Source: Bacillota bacterium (GTDB lineage Bacteria; Bacillota; Clostridia; Christensenellales; Aristaeellaceae). From it: a stretch of 64,000 nt of DNA. Where the stretch lies: contig JAEWVC010000085.1 in NCBI GenBank assembly GCA_023459275.1, forward strand, positions 1-64,000. Reading direction: 5' to 3'. A program made the translations under genes and the position numbers. Below are positions 56,708 to 64,000 of the stretch, piece after piece. Under the pieces are notes generated by a model. That model saw nothing but the letters and a program-made list of their open reading frames with translations, had not been told where the DNA came from and did not search any database. The stretch's first letter is position 1; every line of letters begins with the position of its first letter.

Positions 56708-57637
56708 TTGGAGAGCGGATATGTGACTGTGGTGGGCGCTGTGAATGTGGACATCGTGGGAAAATCCCAGAAACCGCTGCTGATGGGCGATTCCAATCCG
56801 GGATCGGTGTCGGTAAGCCTGGGGGGCGTGGGCAGGAACATCGCCGATAACCTGCGGCGCCTGGGCGCTTCCGTACGCATGGTCACGGCCCTGGGCGGCG
56901 ATGTATACGCCCAAAAAGTCCGGGAGGAATGCGCAAAGCAGTCCATCGACCTGTCCCTGAGCCTTACGGCGGAGGGGGAGAACACTTCCGTATATTTATG
57001 CATCCACGACAGCGACGGAACCATGCGTCTGGCCGTTTCGGACATGGACATCTGCCGGCACATCAGCCCGGATTTCCTGATGGAGCGGATGGGGGAAATC
57101 AACCGCTCCCGCCTGGTGGTCATGGACGCCAATCTTCAGCAGGAGGCAGCCGCCTGCCTGGCGGACCATTGCACGGTGCCGCTGTTTGCCGATCCTGTTT
57201 CCGTAGCGAAGGCGGCGCGGCTGAAGAGCTGCCTGCACGGGATTACCTGCATCAAGCCCAATGTGCGTGAAGCCGAGGTGCTTACCGGCATTGCCATCAG
57301 GAATGACGGCGATCTGCAGCGGGCGGCTTCGACCCTGCATGAGATGGGCGTGAAGACGGTGTTTATTTCCCTGGGTGCCCGGGGAGCGTACTTTGACGGC
57401 GGAGGCGACAGAGGAATCCTGCCCTGTTATCCCGGGGAAATCGTCAACACCACCGGCTGCGGCGATGCTTTCCTGGCCGCGGCGGCCTATGGACATCTGA
57501 TGGGAAGAAAGATAGATGAAATGGCCCAAATGGGCCTGGCTGCGGCCTCCCTTTGCGCCGCGTCGGAGGGTGCCGTCCGGGAGGATTTGACCCTCGCCTT
57601 GGTGGAAAGAAAAATGCTGGGAGGCGGAAAGATATGA
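56708..57637 (+). CDS. psuK: PfkB-family carbohydrate kinase, probable pseudouridine kinase
   Basis: A 309-residue PfkB (ribokinase-like) kinase. The N-terminal VVGAVNVDIVG motif, LGGVGRNIADNLRRLG (sugar-binding GG) and the C-terminal ATP/anion-hole signature NTTGCGDAFLAAAAYG (about 258-273, catalytic Asp in GCGDAF) are present. TTG 56708 is preferred, with GGGGAGG 8 bp upstream. The assignment to pseudouridine comes from coupling (ATGA overlap) to the unmistakable psuG gene: it would phosphorylate pseudouridine to its 5'-monophosphate for cleavage by PsuG. Confidence 0.88.
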   Translation: MESGYVTVVGAVNVDIVGKSQKPLLMGDSNPGSVSVSLGGVGRNIADNLRRLGASVRMVTALGGDVYAQKVREECAKQSIDLSLSLTAEGENTSVYLCIHDSDGTMRLAVSDMDICRHISPDFLMERMGEINRSRLVVMDANLQQEAAACLADHCTVPLFADPVSVAKAARLKSCLHGITCIKPNVREAEVLTGIAIRNDGDLQRAASTLHEMGVKTVFISLGARGAYFDGGGDRGILPCYPGEIVNTTGCGDAFLAAAAYGHLMGRKIDEMAQMGLAAASLCAASEGAVREDLTLALVERKMLGGGKI

Positions 57638-58554
57638 TCCCTGAACGCTATGTAAGCATTGCTCCGCAGGTGAAAAGTGCCCTTGCCCAGGGAATGCCCG
57701 TGGTGGCGCTGGAATCTACCATCATTTCCCATGGTATGCCGTATCCGAAAAATGTGGAAACGGCCCTGGCTGTGGAAAGCATCGTGCGGGACAACGGCGC
57801 CACCCCCGCCACCATTGCCGTGCTTGGCGGAAAGATCACCGTGGGGCTTGCGCCAGAGCAGATCGAAACGCTTGGCAAAAAGGGGCTGTCCGTGACAAAG
57901 GCCAGCCGCCGGGACCTGCCTGTGCTGCTTTCCAGGGGAGAGGACGGCGCCACCACCGTGGCAGCCACCATGATCGGCGCGGCCTTGGCCGGCATCGCCG
58001 TGTTTGCTACCGGCGGCATCGGCGGCGTGCACCGGGGCGCCGAAACCACCATGGACATCTCCGCCGACCTCCAGGAGCTTGCCAGAACGGATGTGATGGT
58101 GGTATGCGCCGGGGCCAAGGCCATATTGGACCTGGGGTTGACCCTGGAATACCTGGAAACCATGGGTGTGCCGGTGATCGGCTACCAAACGCAAGAGCTG
58201 CCGGCCTTCTACACCAAGAAAAGCGGGTTCGGGGTGGACTGCCGCATGGATACCCCGCAAGAAATCGCGGCCGCCTTCCGTGCCAAGATGGCTTGCGGGC
58301 TGCACGGCGGAATGCTGGTAGCAAACCCCATTCCCGCGGAATATGCCATGGAGAACACATTAATTGATGCGGCCATCCAAAGCGCCCTCAAGGAGGCGGA
58401 CGCCCTGCATATCCAGGGCAAGGCCATCACCCCCTTCCTGCTGGACAAAATTCAAAAGCTCACCGGCGGAAAGAGCCTGGAGTCCAATATCCGCCTGGTG
58501 TACAACAATGCCGCGCTGGGCGCGCGGATCGCCTATGCATTGGCAAATGCTTGA
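57634..58554 (+). CDS. psuG: pseudouridine-5'-phosphate glycosidase
   Basis: A 306-residue PsuG. Family motifs are ALESTIISHGMPYP near 23-36 (Glu at the active site), a conserved GLAPEQ near 73, FATGGIGGVHRGAETTMDISADL near 130-152 (metal-site Asp) and VVCAGAKAILDLGLTLEYLET with the Schiff-base Lys. It splits pseudouridine 5'-phosphate into uracil and ribose 5-phosphate. The start overlaps the kinase stop by 4 bp. No pseudouridine transporter is adjacent, so the pair may salvage pseudouridine from RNA turnover. Confidence 0.95.
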   Translation: MIPERYVSIAPQVKSALAQGMPVVALESTIISHGMPYPKNVETALAVESIVRDNGATPATIAVLGGKITVGLAPEQIETLGKKGLSVTKASRRDLPVLLSRGEDGATTVAATMIGAALAGIAVFATGGIGGVHRGAETTMDISADLQELARTDVMVVCAGAKAILDLGLTLEYLETMGVPVIGYQTQELPAFYTKKSGFGVDCRMDTPQEIAAAFRAKMACGLHGGMLVANPIPAEYAMENTLIDAAIQSALKEADALHIQGKAITPFLLDKIQKLTGGKSLESNIRLVYNNAALGARIAYALANA

Positions 58555-58732
58555 AGAACATTGTTTTGGTGGCGGCTGAATGCCGGTTTTGGACTGAAAA
58601 CATGTATCGCGTTTTCTAAACGGCTGCCTGCCAGCGGATTCTTTGGCCCCTATTCGTGGTATAATAAGAATATGCCGGCAAGAAAAGGATACGGAAGCCG
58701 GCGGATGAAATGCATGCGCGGAGGGATACATT

Positions 58733-58963
58733 ATGAAAAAGATATTGACGGTGGAAGGCATGTCCTGCGCCCATTGCCAGGCCAGGGTGGAAAAGGCGCT
58801 GGCTGCCGTGAAGGGCGTGGAGAGCGCCAAGGTGGACCTGAAAAAGAAAACAGCCACCGTTGCCCTGTCCGGAACGGTAGCCGACGACGCACTGATGGAC
58901 GCTGTGAAGGAAGCGGGGTACGAGCCGGTAGCCATTGAGGAGAAAAAAGGCCTGTTTAGCTAA
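58733..58963 (+). CDS. copZ: heavy-metal-associated (HMA) domain protein, CopZ-like
   Basis: A 76-residue ferredoxin-fold metallochaperone. The metal site is GMSCAHC near 9-15, the usual MxCxxC for Cu(I). A KVDLKKKTATV strand and the late AGYEP are typical of CopZ and of P-type ATPase N-terminal domains. ATG follows GGAGGGATAC, and a TATAAT lies at 58660-58665 with a weak -35. No copper ATPase or CsoR regulator is adjacent. It could deliver copper or another soft metal to a pump encoded elsewhere. Confidence 0.88.
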   Translation: MKKILTVEGMSCAHCQARVEKALAAVKGVESAKVDLKKKTATVALSGTVADDALMDAVKEAGYEPVAIEEKKGLFS

Positions 58964-58996
58964 TACCCTTAATTTGAAAGTTTTCAGGGATGGGCA

Positions 58997-59030
58997 CGGG
59001 AAGGGGGCTTTTGCAAAAGCCCCCTTCCCG
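58997..59030. terminator. bidirectional hairpin between copZ and potD
   Basis: A perfect 34-bp palindrome (CGGGAAGGGGGCTTTTGC and its complement) centred in the gap between converging genes. The T-run on either side is short, so termination may rely on stem strength. Confidence 0.65.
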
Positions 59031-59053
59031 CCTTATTTCATCGTCCCATTCCG

Positions 59054-60094
59054 TTACTTTGCGCTCTTGACGTCCAGCCAGAGGGCGTTGTAGATTTCAA
59101 TGAAATCCTGGATATCGTCGAAGTATTCGCACCGGGCCACCACTTCCGGCGCGGGGTTCATGACAGGGTTGCCGGTGTATTCCTCGCCCATCAGCGCGAC
59201 GGCGCCGGCGTTGGGGGAGGAGTACCAGATAGCCTCGCAATTGATCTGGGCGATGTCGGGCCTGGACATGAAGTTGATGAAGGCTTCGGCGTTTGCCTTG
59301 TTCTTGGCACCCTTGGGGATGACCATGGCGTCCACCCACACGTTGGAGCCCTCCTTGGGCACCACATAGTCAAGATCGGGGTTCAGGTCGATGGCGTATT
59401 GCGCGTCGCCGCTCCACATAAGCGCCAGGGCCGCCTCGCCGGCCACCATCTTGTCCTTGGTCTCATCCACCTGATAGGCTTTGACGATGCCTTCCTGCTT
59501 TTGCTTGATCAGCAGATCCTTGGCCTGCTCCAGAGCCACGGGGTCCCGGGTGTTCATGGAATAGCCCAGGTACTTCAGTGTAATGCCCATGGTATCCCGG
59601 ATGCTGTCCATCATGAACACATTGCCCAGGTACTTGGTATCCCACAGGATCGCCCAGCTGTCCACGGGCTCCTGGACCATGGTCTTGTTGTACAGGATGC
59701 CCACGGTGCCCCACATGTAGGGCACGGAGTATTCGCCGGTGGGATCGTAGGAGGCGTTGCGCAGTTCGGGCAGGATTTGATCCACATTGGGCACGTTGCT
59801 GAAGTCGATTGTCTCCAGCAGGCCTTTGGAGAGCATGCGCTCCACAGCATAGTCGGAGGGGAAAACCACATCGAAGGCGGAAGGCGTAGCCTCCACCTGC
59901 ACCAGCATATCCTCGTTGGTGGTGAAATTCATATAGTTGACTTTGATGCCCGTTTCCGCCGTGAACATTTCCAGGGTGGTTTCGTCAATATAATCCTCCC
60001 AGTTGAAAATGTTCACCACACCGCCGCTTTCCGCGACGGCGGCCATGGGAACCAGCAGGCAGGCGATCATGAGCAGCGCGAGTACTTTTTTCAT
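59054..60094 (-). CDS. potD: spermidine/putrescine ABC transporter substrate-binding protein (PotD)
   Basis: A 346-residue exported binding protein. The signal peptide MKKVLALLMIACLLVPMAAVAES has a likely cleavage after AVA, and its single Cys12 is not in a clean lipobox. The mature start VVNIFNWEDYIDETTLEMFTAETGIKV is the PotD/PotF hallmark, with FPSDYAVERM, PYMWGTVGILYNK and the polyamine-box Trp/Asp region ALMWSGDAQYA. ATG 60094 follows GGAGGTAC. It is the last gene of the potABCD operon. Confidence 0.93.
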   Translation of the reverse strand: MKKVLALLMIACLLVPMAAVAESGGVVNIFNWEDYIDETTLEMFTAETGIKVNYMNFTTNEDMLVQVEATPSAFDVVFPSDYAVERMLSKGLLETIDFSNVPNVDQILPELRNASYDPTGEYSVPYMWGTVGILYNKTMVQEPVDSWAILWDTKYLGNVFMMDSIRDTMGITLKYLGYSMNTRDPVALEQAKDLLIKQKQEGIVKAYQVDETKDKMVAGEAALALMWSGDAQYAIDLNPDLDYVVPKEGSNVWVDAMVIPKGAKNKANAEAFINFMSRPDIAQINCEAIWYSSPNAGAVALMGEEYTGNPVMNPAPEVVARCEYFDDIQDFIEIYNALWLDVKSAK

Positions 60095-60119
60095 GGGGTG
60101 TACCTCCTTGTTTTGTATG

Positions 60120-60920
60120 TCATGCGCGTTGGCGCACAGCATCGGGTGATTTCTTTTGCGTTCTGCCCGTGCGGCGGTTGACCGCGAACAGGAGCAGCAA
60201 AAGCGCCACAAACATCAGCGCGCTCAGGGCATTGAGAGTGGGTTCGATGCCGATGCGGGCTTTGGAGTAGATCAGCGTGGAAAGGTTTTTCACCAGCGGG
60301 CTGGTGGTAAAGTAGCTGATCACAAAATCGTCCAGGGAGAGGGTAAAGGCAAGCAGCGCGCCGGTAATGACGCCCGCGCTGATCTCCGGCAGGATTACGT
60401 GCAGAAGCGCGTATCCCGGCGTTGCGCCCAGGTCCAGCGCCGCCTCATAGCTGTATTTGTTCATTTGCTTGAGCTTTGGGAGCACCGAGAGGATGACATA
60501 GGGTGTATTGAAGGTAACATGGGCCAGCAGCATGGTGATGTAGCCCCGCTCCACCTTGGCAAACAGGAACAGCAGCATCAGGGAGATGCCCGTCACGATA
60601 TCCGGCATGGTCATGGGCAGGTTGGTCATGGTCATCATGAACGCCTGGGGCCGCTTGCGCATGGCGTGGATGCCGATAGCCGCCAGGGTGCCCAGAATGG
60701 TGGCCGCCACGGCCGCGATCACCGCCACGGTAAGGGTGACGTACAGCGCCTGCATGATGGACTTGTCCTGAAAGAGCGCGCCGTACCAGCGAAGGGAAAA
60801 GCCCTCCCACTTGGCGCGGCTCTTGCCCGCGTTGAAGGACTGGAAGATCAGCACCACAATAGGAATATACAGAAAGAACAGCATGACCGCCAGGTAAAAA
60901 CGCTTTAGAAACCGCTTCAT
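60120..60920 (-). CDS. potC: spermidine/putrescine ABC transporter permease (PotC)
   Basis: A 266-residue permease with six membrane helices. The PotC-type coupling loop EAALDLGATPGYALLHVILPEI near 167-188 and the LSLDDFVISYF segment that follows are present. It overlaps the potB gene by 4 bp and precedes potD by 25 bp. Confidence 0.92.
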   Translation of the reverse strand: MKRFLKRFYLAVMLFFLYIPIVVLIFQSFNAGKSRAKWEGFSLRWYGALFQDKSIMQALYVTLTVAVIAAVAATILGTLAAIGIHAMRKRPQAFMMTMTNLPMTMPDIVTGISLMLLFLFAKVERGYITMLLAHVTFNTPYVILSVLPKLKQMNKYSYEAALDLGATPGYALLHVILPEISAGVITGALLAFTLSLDDFVISYFTTSPLVKNLSTLIYSKARIGIEPTLNALSALMFVALLLLLFAVNRRTGRTQKKSPDAVRQRA

Positions 60921-61906
60921 ATCATGCTCCCCCCTTCTCCCTCCGGGTCGGCCTTGCGGAGGATTCCAAGGCTTACAAGGATCATGACCATCATCACCAG
61001 AGACAGCGCGCTGCCCACATTCCAGTTGCCCTCGGTAAGAAACTTGTTTTCGATCAGGTCGCCGAACATCATGGTATTGCCTCCGCCCAGGATGCGCGGG
61101 ATGAAGAAGGTGGTCACAGAGGGCATGAAAACCATGGTAATGCCGGAGATGATGCCCGGGATGCTCAAGGGCAGCGTGACCCGCAGGAAGGTTTTCACGT
61201 GGTTGGCCCCCAGATCTTGGGCGGCCTCCAGCAGGCGCACGTCCGTCTTTGTCAGGGACGTGTAGATAGGGAATACCATAAAGGGAAGGAAGTTGTATAC
61301 CATCCCCAGCAGCACCGCGCCGTTGTTGTACATCAGCTGCGCGCCGGCGAACCCAAATGCCTTCAATACGCTGTTGATCAGCCCCTGGTCCTCCAGCAGG
61401 GACATCCAGGCCACGGTGCGTAAAAGAAAATTCATCCACATGGGGATAATGAACAGCACCACGATGGTGGAGCCGATCTTCATCTCCCTGTCCGCCATAA
61501 ACAGCGCGGCGGGATAGCCCATAACCAGGCTGATGGCGGTGCACAAAAAGGCCATCCATACGGAGTAGACCAGCGTATCCACATTCACCGTGCCGCGGCG
61601 GATGTAGGAGGCGTACTGCTCGCCCATGGAGGCGTAGAGCTGGTTCTTGCTGTGATTGCTGTCAAAGAAGTTCAAAAAATTGTCCAGGGTAAAGGCGCCA
61701 GACTTGTCTGTAAACGCGTAATAACCGATCAATATCACCGGCAGCGCCGTGAACAGGATCATCCACAGGGCATAGGGGGAAGCAAACAAGGGGCGCCTGA
61801 CACCCCCATGGCGGCGGACGGAGACAAAAATCATGGCGGCGAAGGCGGCAAAACCCAGCGCCATCATGATCCATGCCCAGGAGGGAAGGCTCATGCCGCT
61901 GATCAA
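60917..61906 (-). CDS. potB: spermidine/putrescine ABC transporter permease (PotB)
   Basis: A 329-residue permease, with seven helices including an extra N-terminal one. The coupling loop [25 protein letters not shown] lies near 237-261. Translation seems to start at TTG 61906, which overlaps the potA stop codon (TTGA), with GGAAGAG just upstream; ATG 61894 is the alternative. A 4-bp overlap with potC continues the coupled operon. Confidence 0.9.
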   Translation of the reverse strand: MISGMSLPSWAWIMMALGFAAFAAMIFVSVRRHGGVRRPLFASPYALWMILFTALPVILIGYYAFTDKSGAFTLDNFLNFFDSNHSKNQLYASMGEQYASYIRRGTVNVDTLVYSVWMAFLCTAISLVMGYPAALFMADREMKIGSTIVVLFIIPMWMNFLLRTVAWMSLLEDQGLINSVLKAFGFAGAQLMYNNGAVLLGMVYNFLPFMVFPIYTSLTKTDVRLLEAAQDLGANHVKTFLRVTLPLSIPGIISGITMVFMPSVTTFFIPRILGGGNTMMFGDLIENKFLTEGNWNVGSALSLVMMVMILVSLGILRKADPEGEGGSMI

Positions 61907-62991
61907 TTCTCTTCCGCCTCCTCCCTGTGCTGGGCAGGGGGCTCGCTGTCCATGGGCTTCATGATGTGGATGTTGAAGGGCACGATGGCCAGGCCCACCC
62001 GGGAGTTTTGGGGCTGCATGGTGGTGGAGTGCACCTTGAAGGTGGCTTCGCCCGCATCGATCATCATTTCATAATGCACCCCCTTGAAGAGCACACTTTT
62101 CACCGTGCCGGTCAACTGCCCCACATCCTCGCCCACCAGCATGATGTCCTCCGGGCGCACCACCACGTCCACCGGCGCGTTTTCGCCAAAGCCCGCGTCC
62201 ACGCAGGGAAAGTCGGCCCCGGCGAAGGACACCAATTCATCCCGGACCATGGTGCCCCGCAGGATATTGCTCTCGCCGATGAAGTCCGCCACGAAGGCGT
62301 TCACCGGCTCGTCATAGATGCGCTTGGGATCGCCTATTTGAAGAATTTTGCCGTCCCGCATCACCACCACGGTGTCGCTCATGGTCAGGGCTTCCTCCTG
62401 GTCGTGGGTCACATACAGGAAGGTGATCCCCAGGCGCTGCTGCATGTTTTTCAATTCCAACTGCATGCCCTTGCGCAATTTCAGATCCAGCGCACCCAAG
62501 GGCTCATCCAGCAAAAGCACCTCCGGCTCGTTCACCAGCGCCCTGGCGATGGCCACCCGCTGCTGCTGGCCCCCGGAGAGGGATTCCACGCTACGCTTGC
62601 CGTAGCCGTTCAAATTGACAAGGTCCAGCATGGCGTCCACCCGGCGGCGGATATCGCCCTTGTCCACTTTGGCGATTTTCAGGCCGAAGGCAATGTTATC
62701 CTGGACGTTCAGGTGGGGGAACAGCGCGTACTTTTGAAAGATGGTGTTCACCTTGCGCTTATAGGGGGGCACGTTGGTGATATCCTTTCCCTCGAAAAGC
62801 ACCCGGCCAATGGTGGGATATTCAAAGCCGCCGATGATGCGCAGCGTGGTGGTCTTGCCGCACCCGCTGGGCCCCAGCAGCGTAACAAACTCTTTTTTGC
62901 GCACATATAGGTTGATGTTGTCAAGCACCGTCGTGCCGTCAAAATCCTTCGAAATGGATTGAAGATCGATCAGGTGCGTCTTTTCAACCAT
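61903..62991 (-). CDS. potA: spermidine/putrescine ABC transporter ATPase (PotA)
   Basis: A 362-residue ABC ATPase. Walker A is GPSGCGKTT, the signature LSGGQQQR, Walker [13 protein letters not shown], with switch [10 protein letters not shown]-terminal TOBE regulatory domain of about 120 residues is typical of PotA. ATG 62991 follows AAAGGAGACC; an upstream in-frame ATG lacks a ribosome site. It begins potABCD and directly follows the regulator gene. Confidence 0.94.
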   Translation of the reverse strand: MVEKTHLIDLQSISKDFDGTTVLDNINLYVRKKEFVTLLGPSGCGKTTTLRIIGGFEYPTIGRVLFEGKDITNVPPYKRKVNTIFQKYALFPHLNVQDNIAFGLKIAKVDKGDIRRRVDAMLDLVNLNGYGKRSVESLSGGQQQRVAIARALVNEPEVLLLDEPLGALDLKLRKGMQLELKNMQQRLGITFLYVTHDQEEALTMSDTVVVMRDGKILQIGDPKRIYDEPVNAFVADFIGESNILRGTMVRDELVSFAGADFPCVDAGFGENAPVDVVVRPEDIMLVGEDVGQLTGTVKSVLFKGVHYEMMIDAGEATFKVHSTTMQPQNSRVGLAIVPFNIHIMKPMDSEPPAQHREEAEEN

Positions 62992-63019
62992 GGACAGCGG
63001 TCTCCTTTGACAGAAAATT

Positions 63020-63562
63020 TCAGAACATGGGGGGCGTGGAGATCCATAGCACTTTTGCCTTGGATTTGCCAGCATTCTTCAATTGGTGCGGTGCGTGGGG
63101 ATGCAGGCAGAAACTGTCACCGGCCTTGGCCTTGTGCCGCTTGTCGCCCAGCAGGATATGGATGATGCCGGTAAGGACAAAGCCAAATTCCTCCCCTTCG
63201 TGGGGCGGCAACATTTGTGTTTCACCGCCCTCCGCCATCTCCACCAGGATGGGTTCCATGCTGTTTTTCTGCGCGTTGGCCACCAGCCAGGTGATGCCGC
63301 CCCTGAGCGTCTCCTCATCCTCTTTGACAAACATGTCCTGGGCGGTGTAGACCACCTTATCGGCTTCCTTGTCATTGAAAAAGCCCGGCAGGCTGCTGCC
63401 AAGGCATTCCAGCATATCGGTAAGGGTGGCGATGGAGGGGGAGGCAAGGTCGCGCTCCACCTGGGAGATAAAGCCCTTGCTCAGTTCGCAACGGTCGGCC
63501 AGTTCCTCCTGGGTCAGGCCCCTAAGTATCCGCAACCGGCGCAGCTTTTCTCCGATCTTCAT
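63020..63562 (-). CDS. XRE-family regulator with C-terminal cupin domain (PuuR-like)
   Basis: A 180-residue regulator. The N-terminal helix-turn-helix ([37 protein letters not shown]) is followed by a cupin_2 domain near 110-178 ([14 protein letters not shown] and [16 protein letters not shown]). Such HTH-cupin regulators commonly control polyamine uptake or catabolism and sense the ligand in the cupin. ATG 63562 follows AAGGGGGAAG. It lies 28 bp upstream of potA in the same orientation and has inverted repeats upstream (63648-63688), so autoregulation and control of potABCD are likely. Confidence 0.9.
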   Translation of the reverse strand: MKIGEKLRRLRILRGLTQEELADRCELSKGFISQVERDLASPSIATLTDMLECLGSSLPGFFNDKEADKVVYTAQDMFVKEDEETLRGGITWLVANAQKNSMEPILVEMAEGGETQMLPPHEGEEFGFVLTGIIHILLGDKRHKAKAGDSFCLHPHAPHQLKNAGKSKAKVLWISTPPMF

Positions 63563-63647
63563 AGAACGCTTCCCCCTTGCACACACTCGCAACAAAATCC
63601 GGCGGCCGATTTTGTTTGATCCTGCTAAACTTCTTGTCAATGTGCTG

Positions 63648-63688
63648 TGTTTAGCAATAGTAAACAAAAAAGCATGGTTTATTAAACC
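63648..63688. promoter_or_regulatory. inverted repeats upstream of the XRE-cupin regulator (candidate operators)
   Basis: TGTTTA-N7-TAAACA (63648-63666) and GGTTTA-T-TAAACC (63676-63688) share TTTA/TAAA half-sites, and further half-sites lie toward 63625. On the minus strand a TTGACA occurs at 63640-63635 without a good -10. The rest of the 63563-63926 gap shows no gene. Confidence 0.5.
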
Positions 63689-63926
63689 ACAAACCCTGCC
63701 GCATGTCAACCTTCCGCAGGCATATTTCGTCAAAAAATTTCATGCCGGTCTGAAGGGAAAACTGTGTTTCACGGGACTGCGGAAAAGGATTTGTGCATCC
63801 CCAGGTATCTTTCGGTACATTCCTTGCTGGTTTTGTGTGGTCATCCTATGCAAAAACCCCTGTTTATGGTATGCTTGATCCATCAAAAGCGGGCGTTCGC
63901 CCCTTTGCGAGGGAAGGAGTTGTACC

Positions 63927-64000
63927 ATGCAGGGAAAGATGACCGGCAGACTGCTGGCCGTATTGGTAGTGGTGGTGCTGGCGGGGATCGTGCTGTTCAG
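63927..64000 (+). CDS. 5' end of an unidentified membrane or exported protein (partial)
   Basis: ATG 63927 follows GGGAAGGAG at good spacing. The visible 24 codons give a short basic N-terminus (MQGKMTGR) and a strongly hydrophobic stretch (LLAVLVVVVLAGIVLF), as in a signal peptide or membrane anchor. The gene runs off the right edge, so no family can be named. Confidence 0.6.
   Translation, partial: MQGKMTGRLLAVLVVVVLAGIVLF

Noticed and set aside
1..64000. CRISPR arrays, rRNA operons, transposases or phage structural genes.
   Set aside because: No regularly spaced repeats, rRNA sequence or mobile-element proteins were recognised on either strand.

Overview
The window looks like chromosomal DNA of a high-GC, endospore-forming member of the Clostridia (Bacillota). 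The reasons are a SpoIIE phosphatase, a YunB-type sporulation protein, class A PBP, LacI/ECF/NarL-type regulators, strong GGAGG ribosome binding sites, several TTG starts and SsuA/PotD-type signal peptides ending in Ala-Xaa-Ala. A Christensenellales-like lineage is possible, but this cannot be settled from sequence alone. The first 2.7 kb is visibly more AT-rich than the rest.

Layout. (1) 1-2658: end of an AT-rich operon with a MazG-like pyrophosphohydrolase and a nuclease-helicase fusion. It is closed by a terminator and two fragments of a tRNA 5' half, which suggests a genomic island border. (2) 3276-16086: a large plus-strand cluster with a PFK-like kinase, a LacI regulator, an SsuABC/TauABC-type importer, a Gfo/Idh dehydrogenase, a xylose-isomerase-like TIM barrel protein, and phosphoglucose-isomerase-like, NagB-like, class II aldolase, triose-phosphate-isomerase-like and LarA-like proteins. 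Together these form a 'shadow glycolysis' for an unknown substrate. (3) 16097-18710 (minus): a conserved small protein and a GH127 glycosidase. (4) 18966-27577: D-amino-acid transaminase, two proteins matching the two halves of animal D-glutamate cyclase, the PxpABC 5-oxoprolinase and a polar amino-acid ABC transporter, read together as a D-glutamate/5-oxoproline utilisation locus. (5) 27776-34195: SpoIIE, an esterase, an FMN-binding protein, a second LarA and a methyltransferase. (6) 34196-39304: a two-component system divergent from an ABC-2 exporter (LnrJK-LMN-like). (7) 39474-42932: tRNA-Lys followed by an ECF sigma, a membrane protein and an orphan solute-binding protein, ending in a decayed copy of a tRNA 3' end plus terminator. 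(8) 43046-50969: a DUF1576 membrane protein, UbiA prenyltransferase, ApbE, an FMN-binding lipoprotein, polyprenyl synthase and Ndh2-DoxX, matching much of the Listeria-type flavin-based extracellular electron transfer locus. (9) 51299-58963: YunB, PBP1A, tRNA-Ser, a DUF815 ATPase, pseudouridine salvage (psuK-psuG) and a CopZ-like protein. (10) 59054-63562 (minus): a complete polyamine ABC transporter (potABCD) with its XRE-cupin regulator. A new gene starts at 63927.

A family of about 160-bp imperfect palindromes lies at gene 3' ends (6442-6599, 16621-16781, and a fragment at 45454-45473). No CRISPR array, transposase, integrase or rRNA gene was seen.
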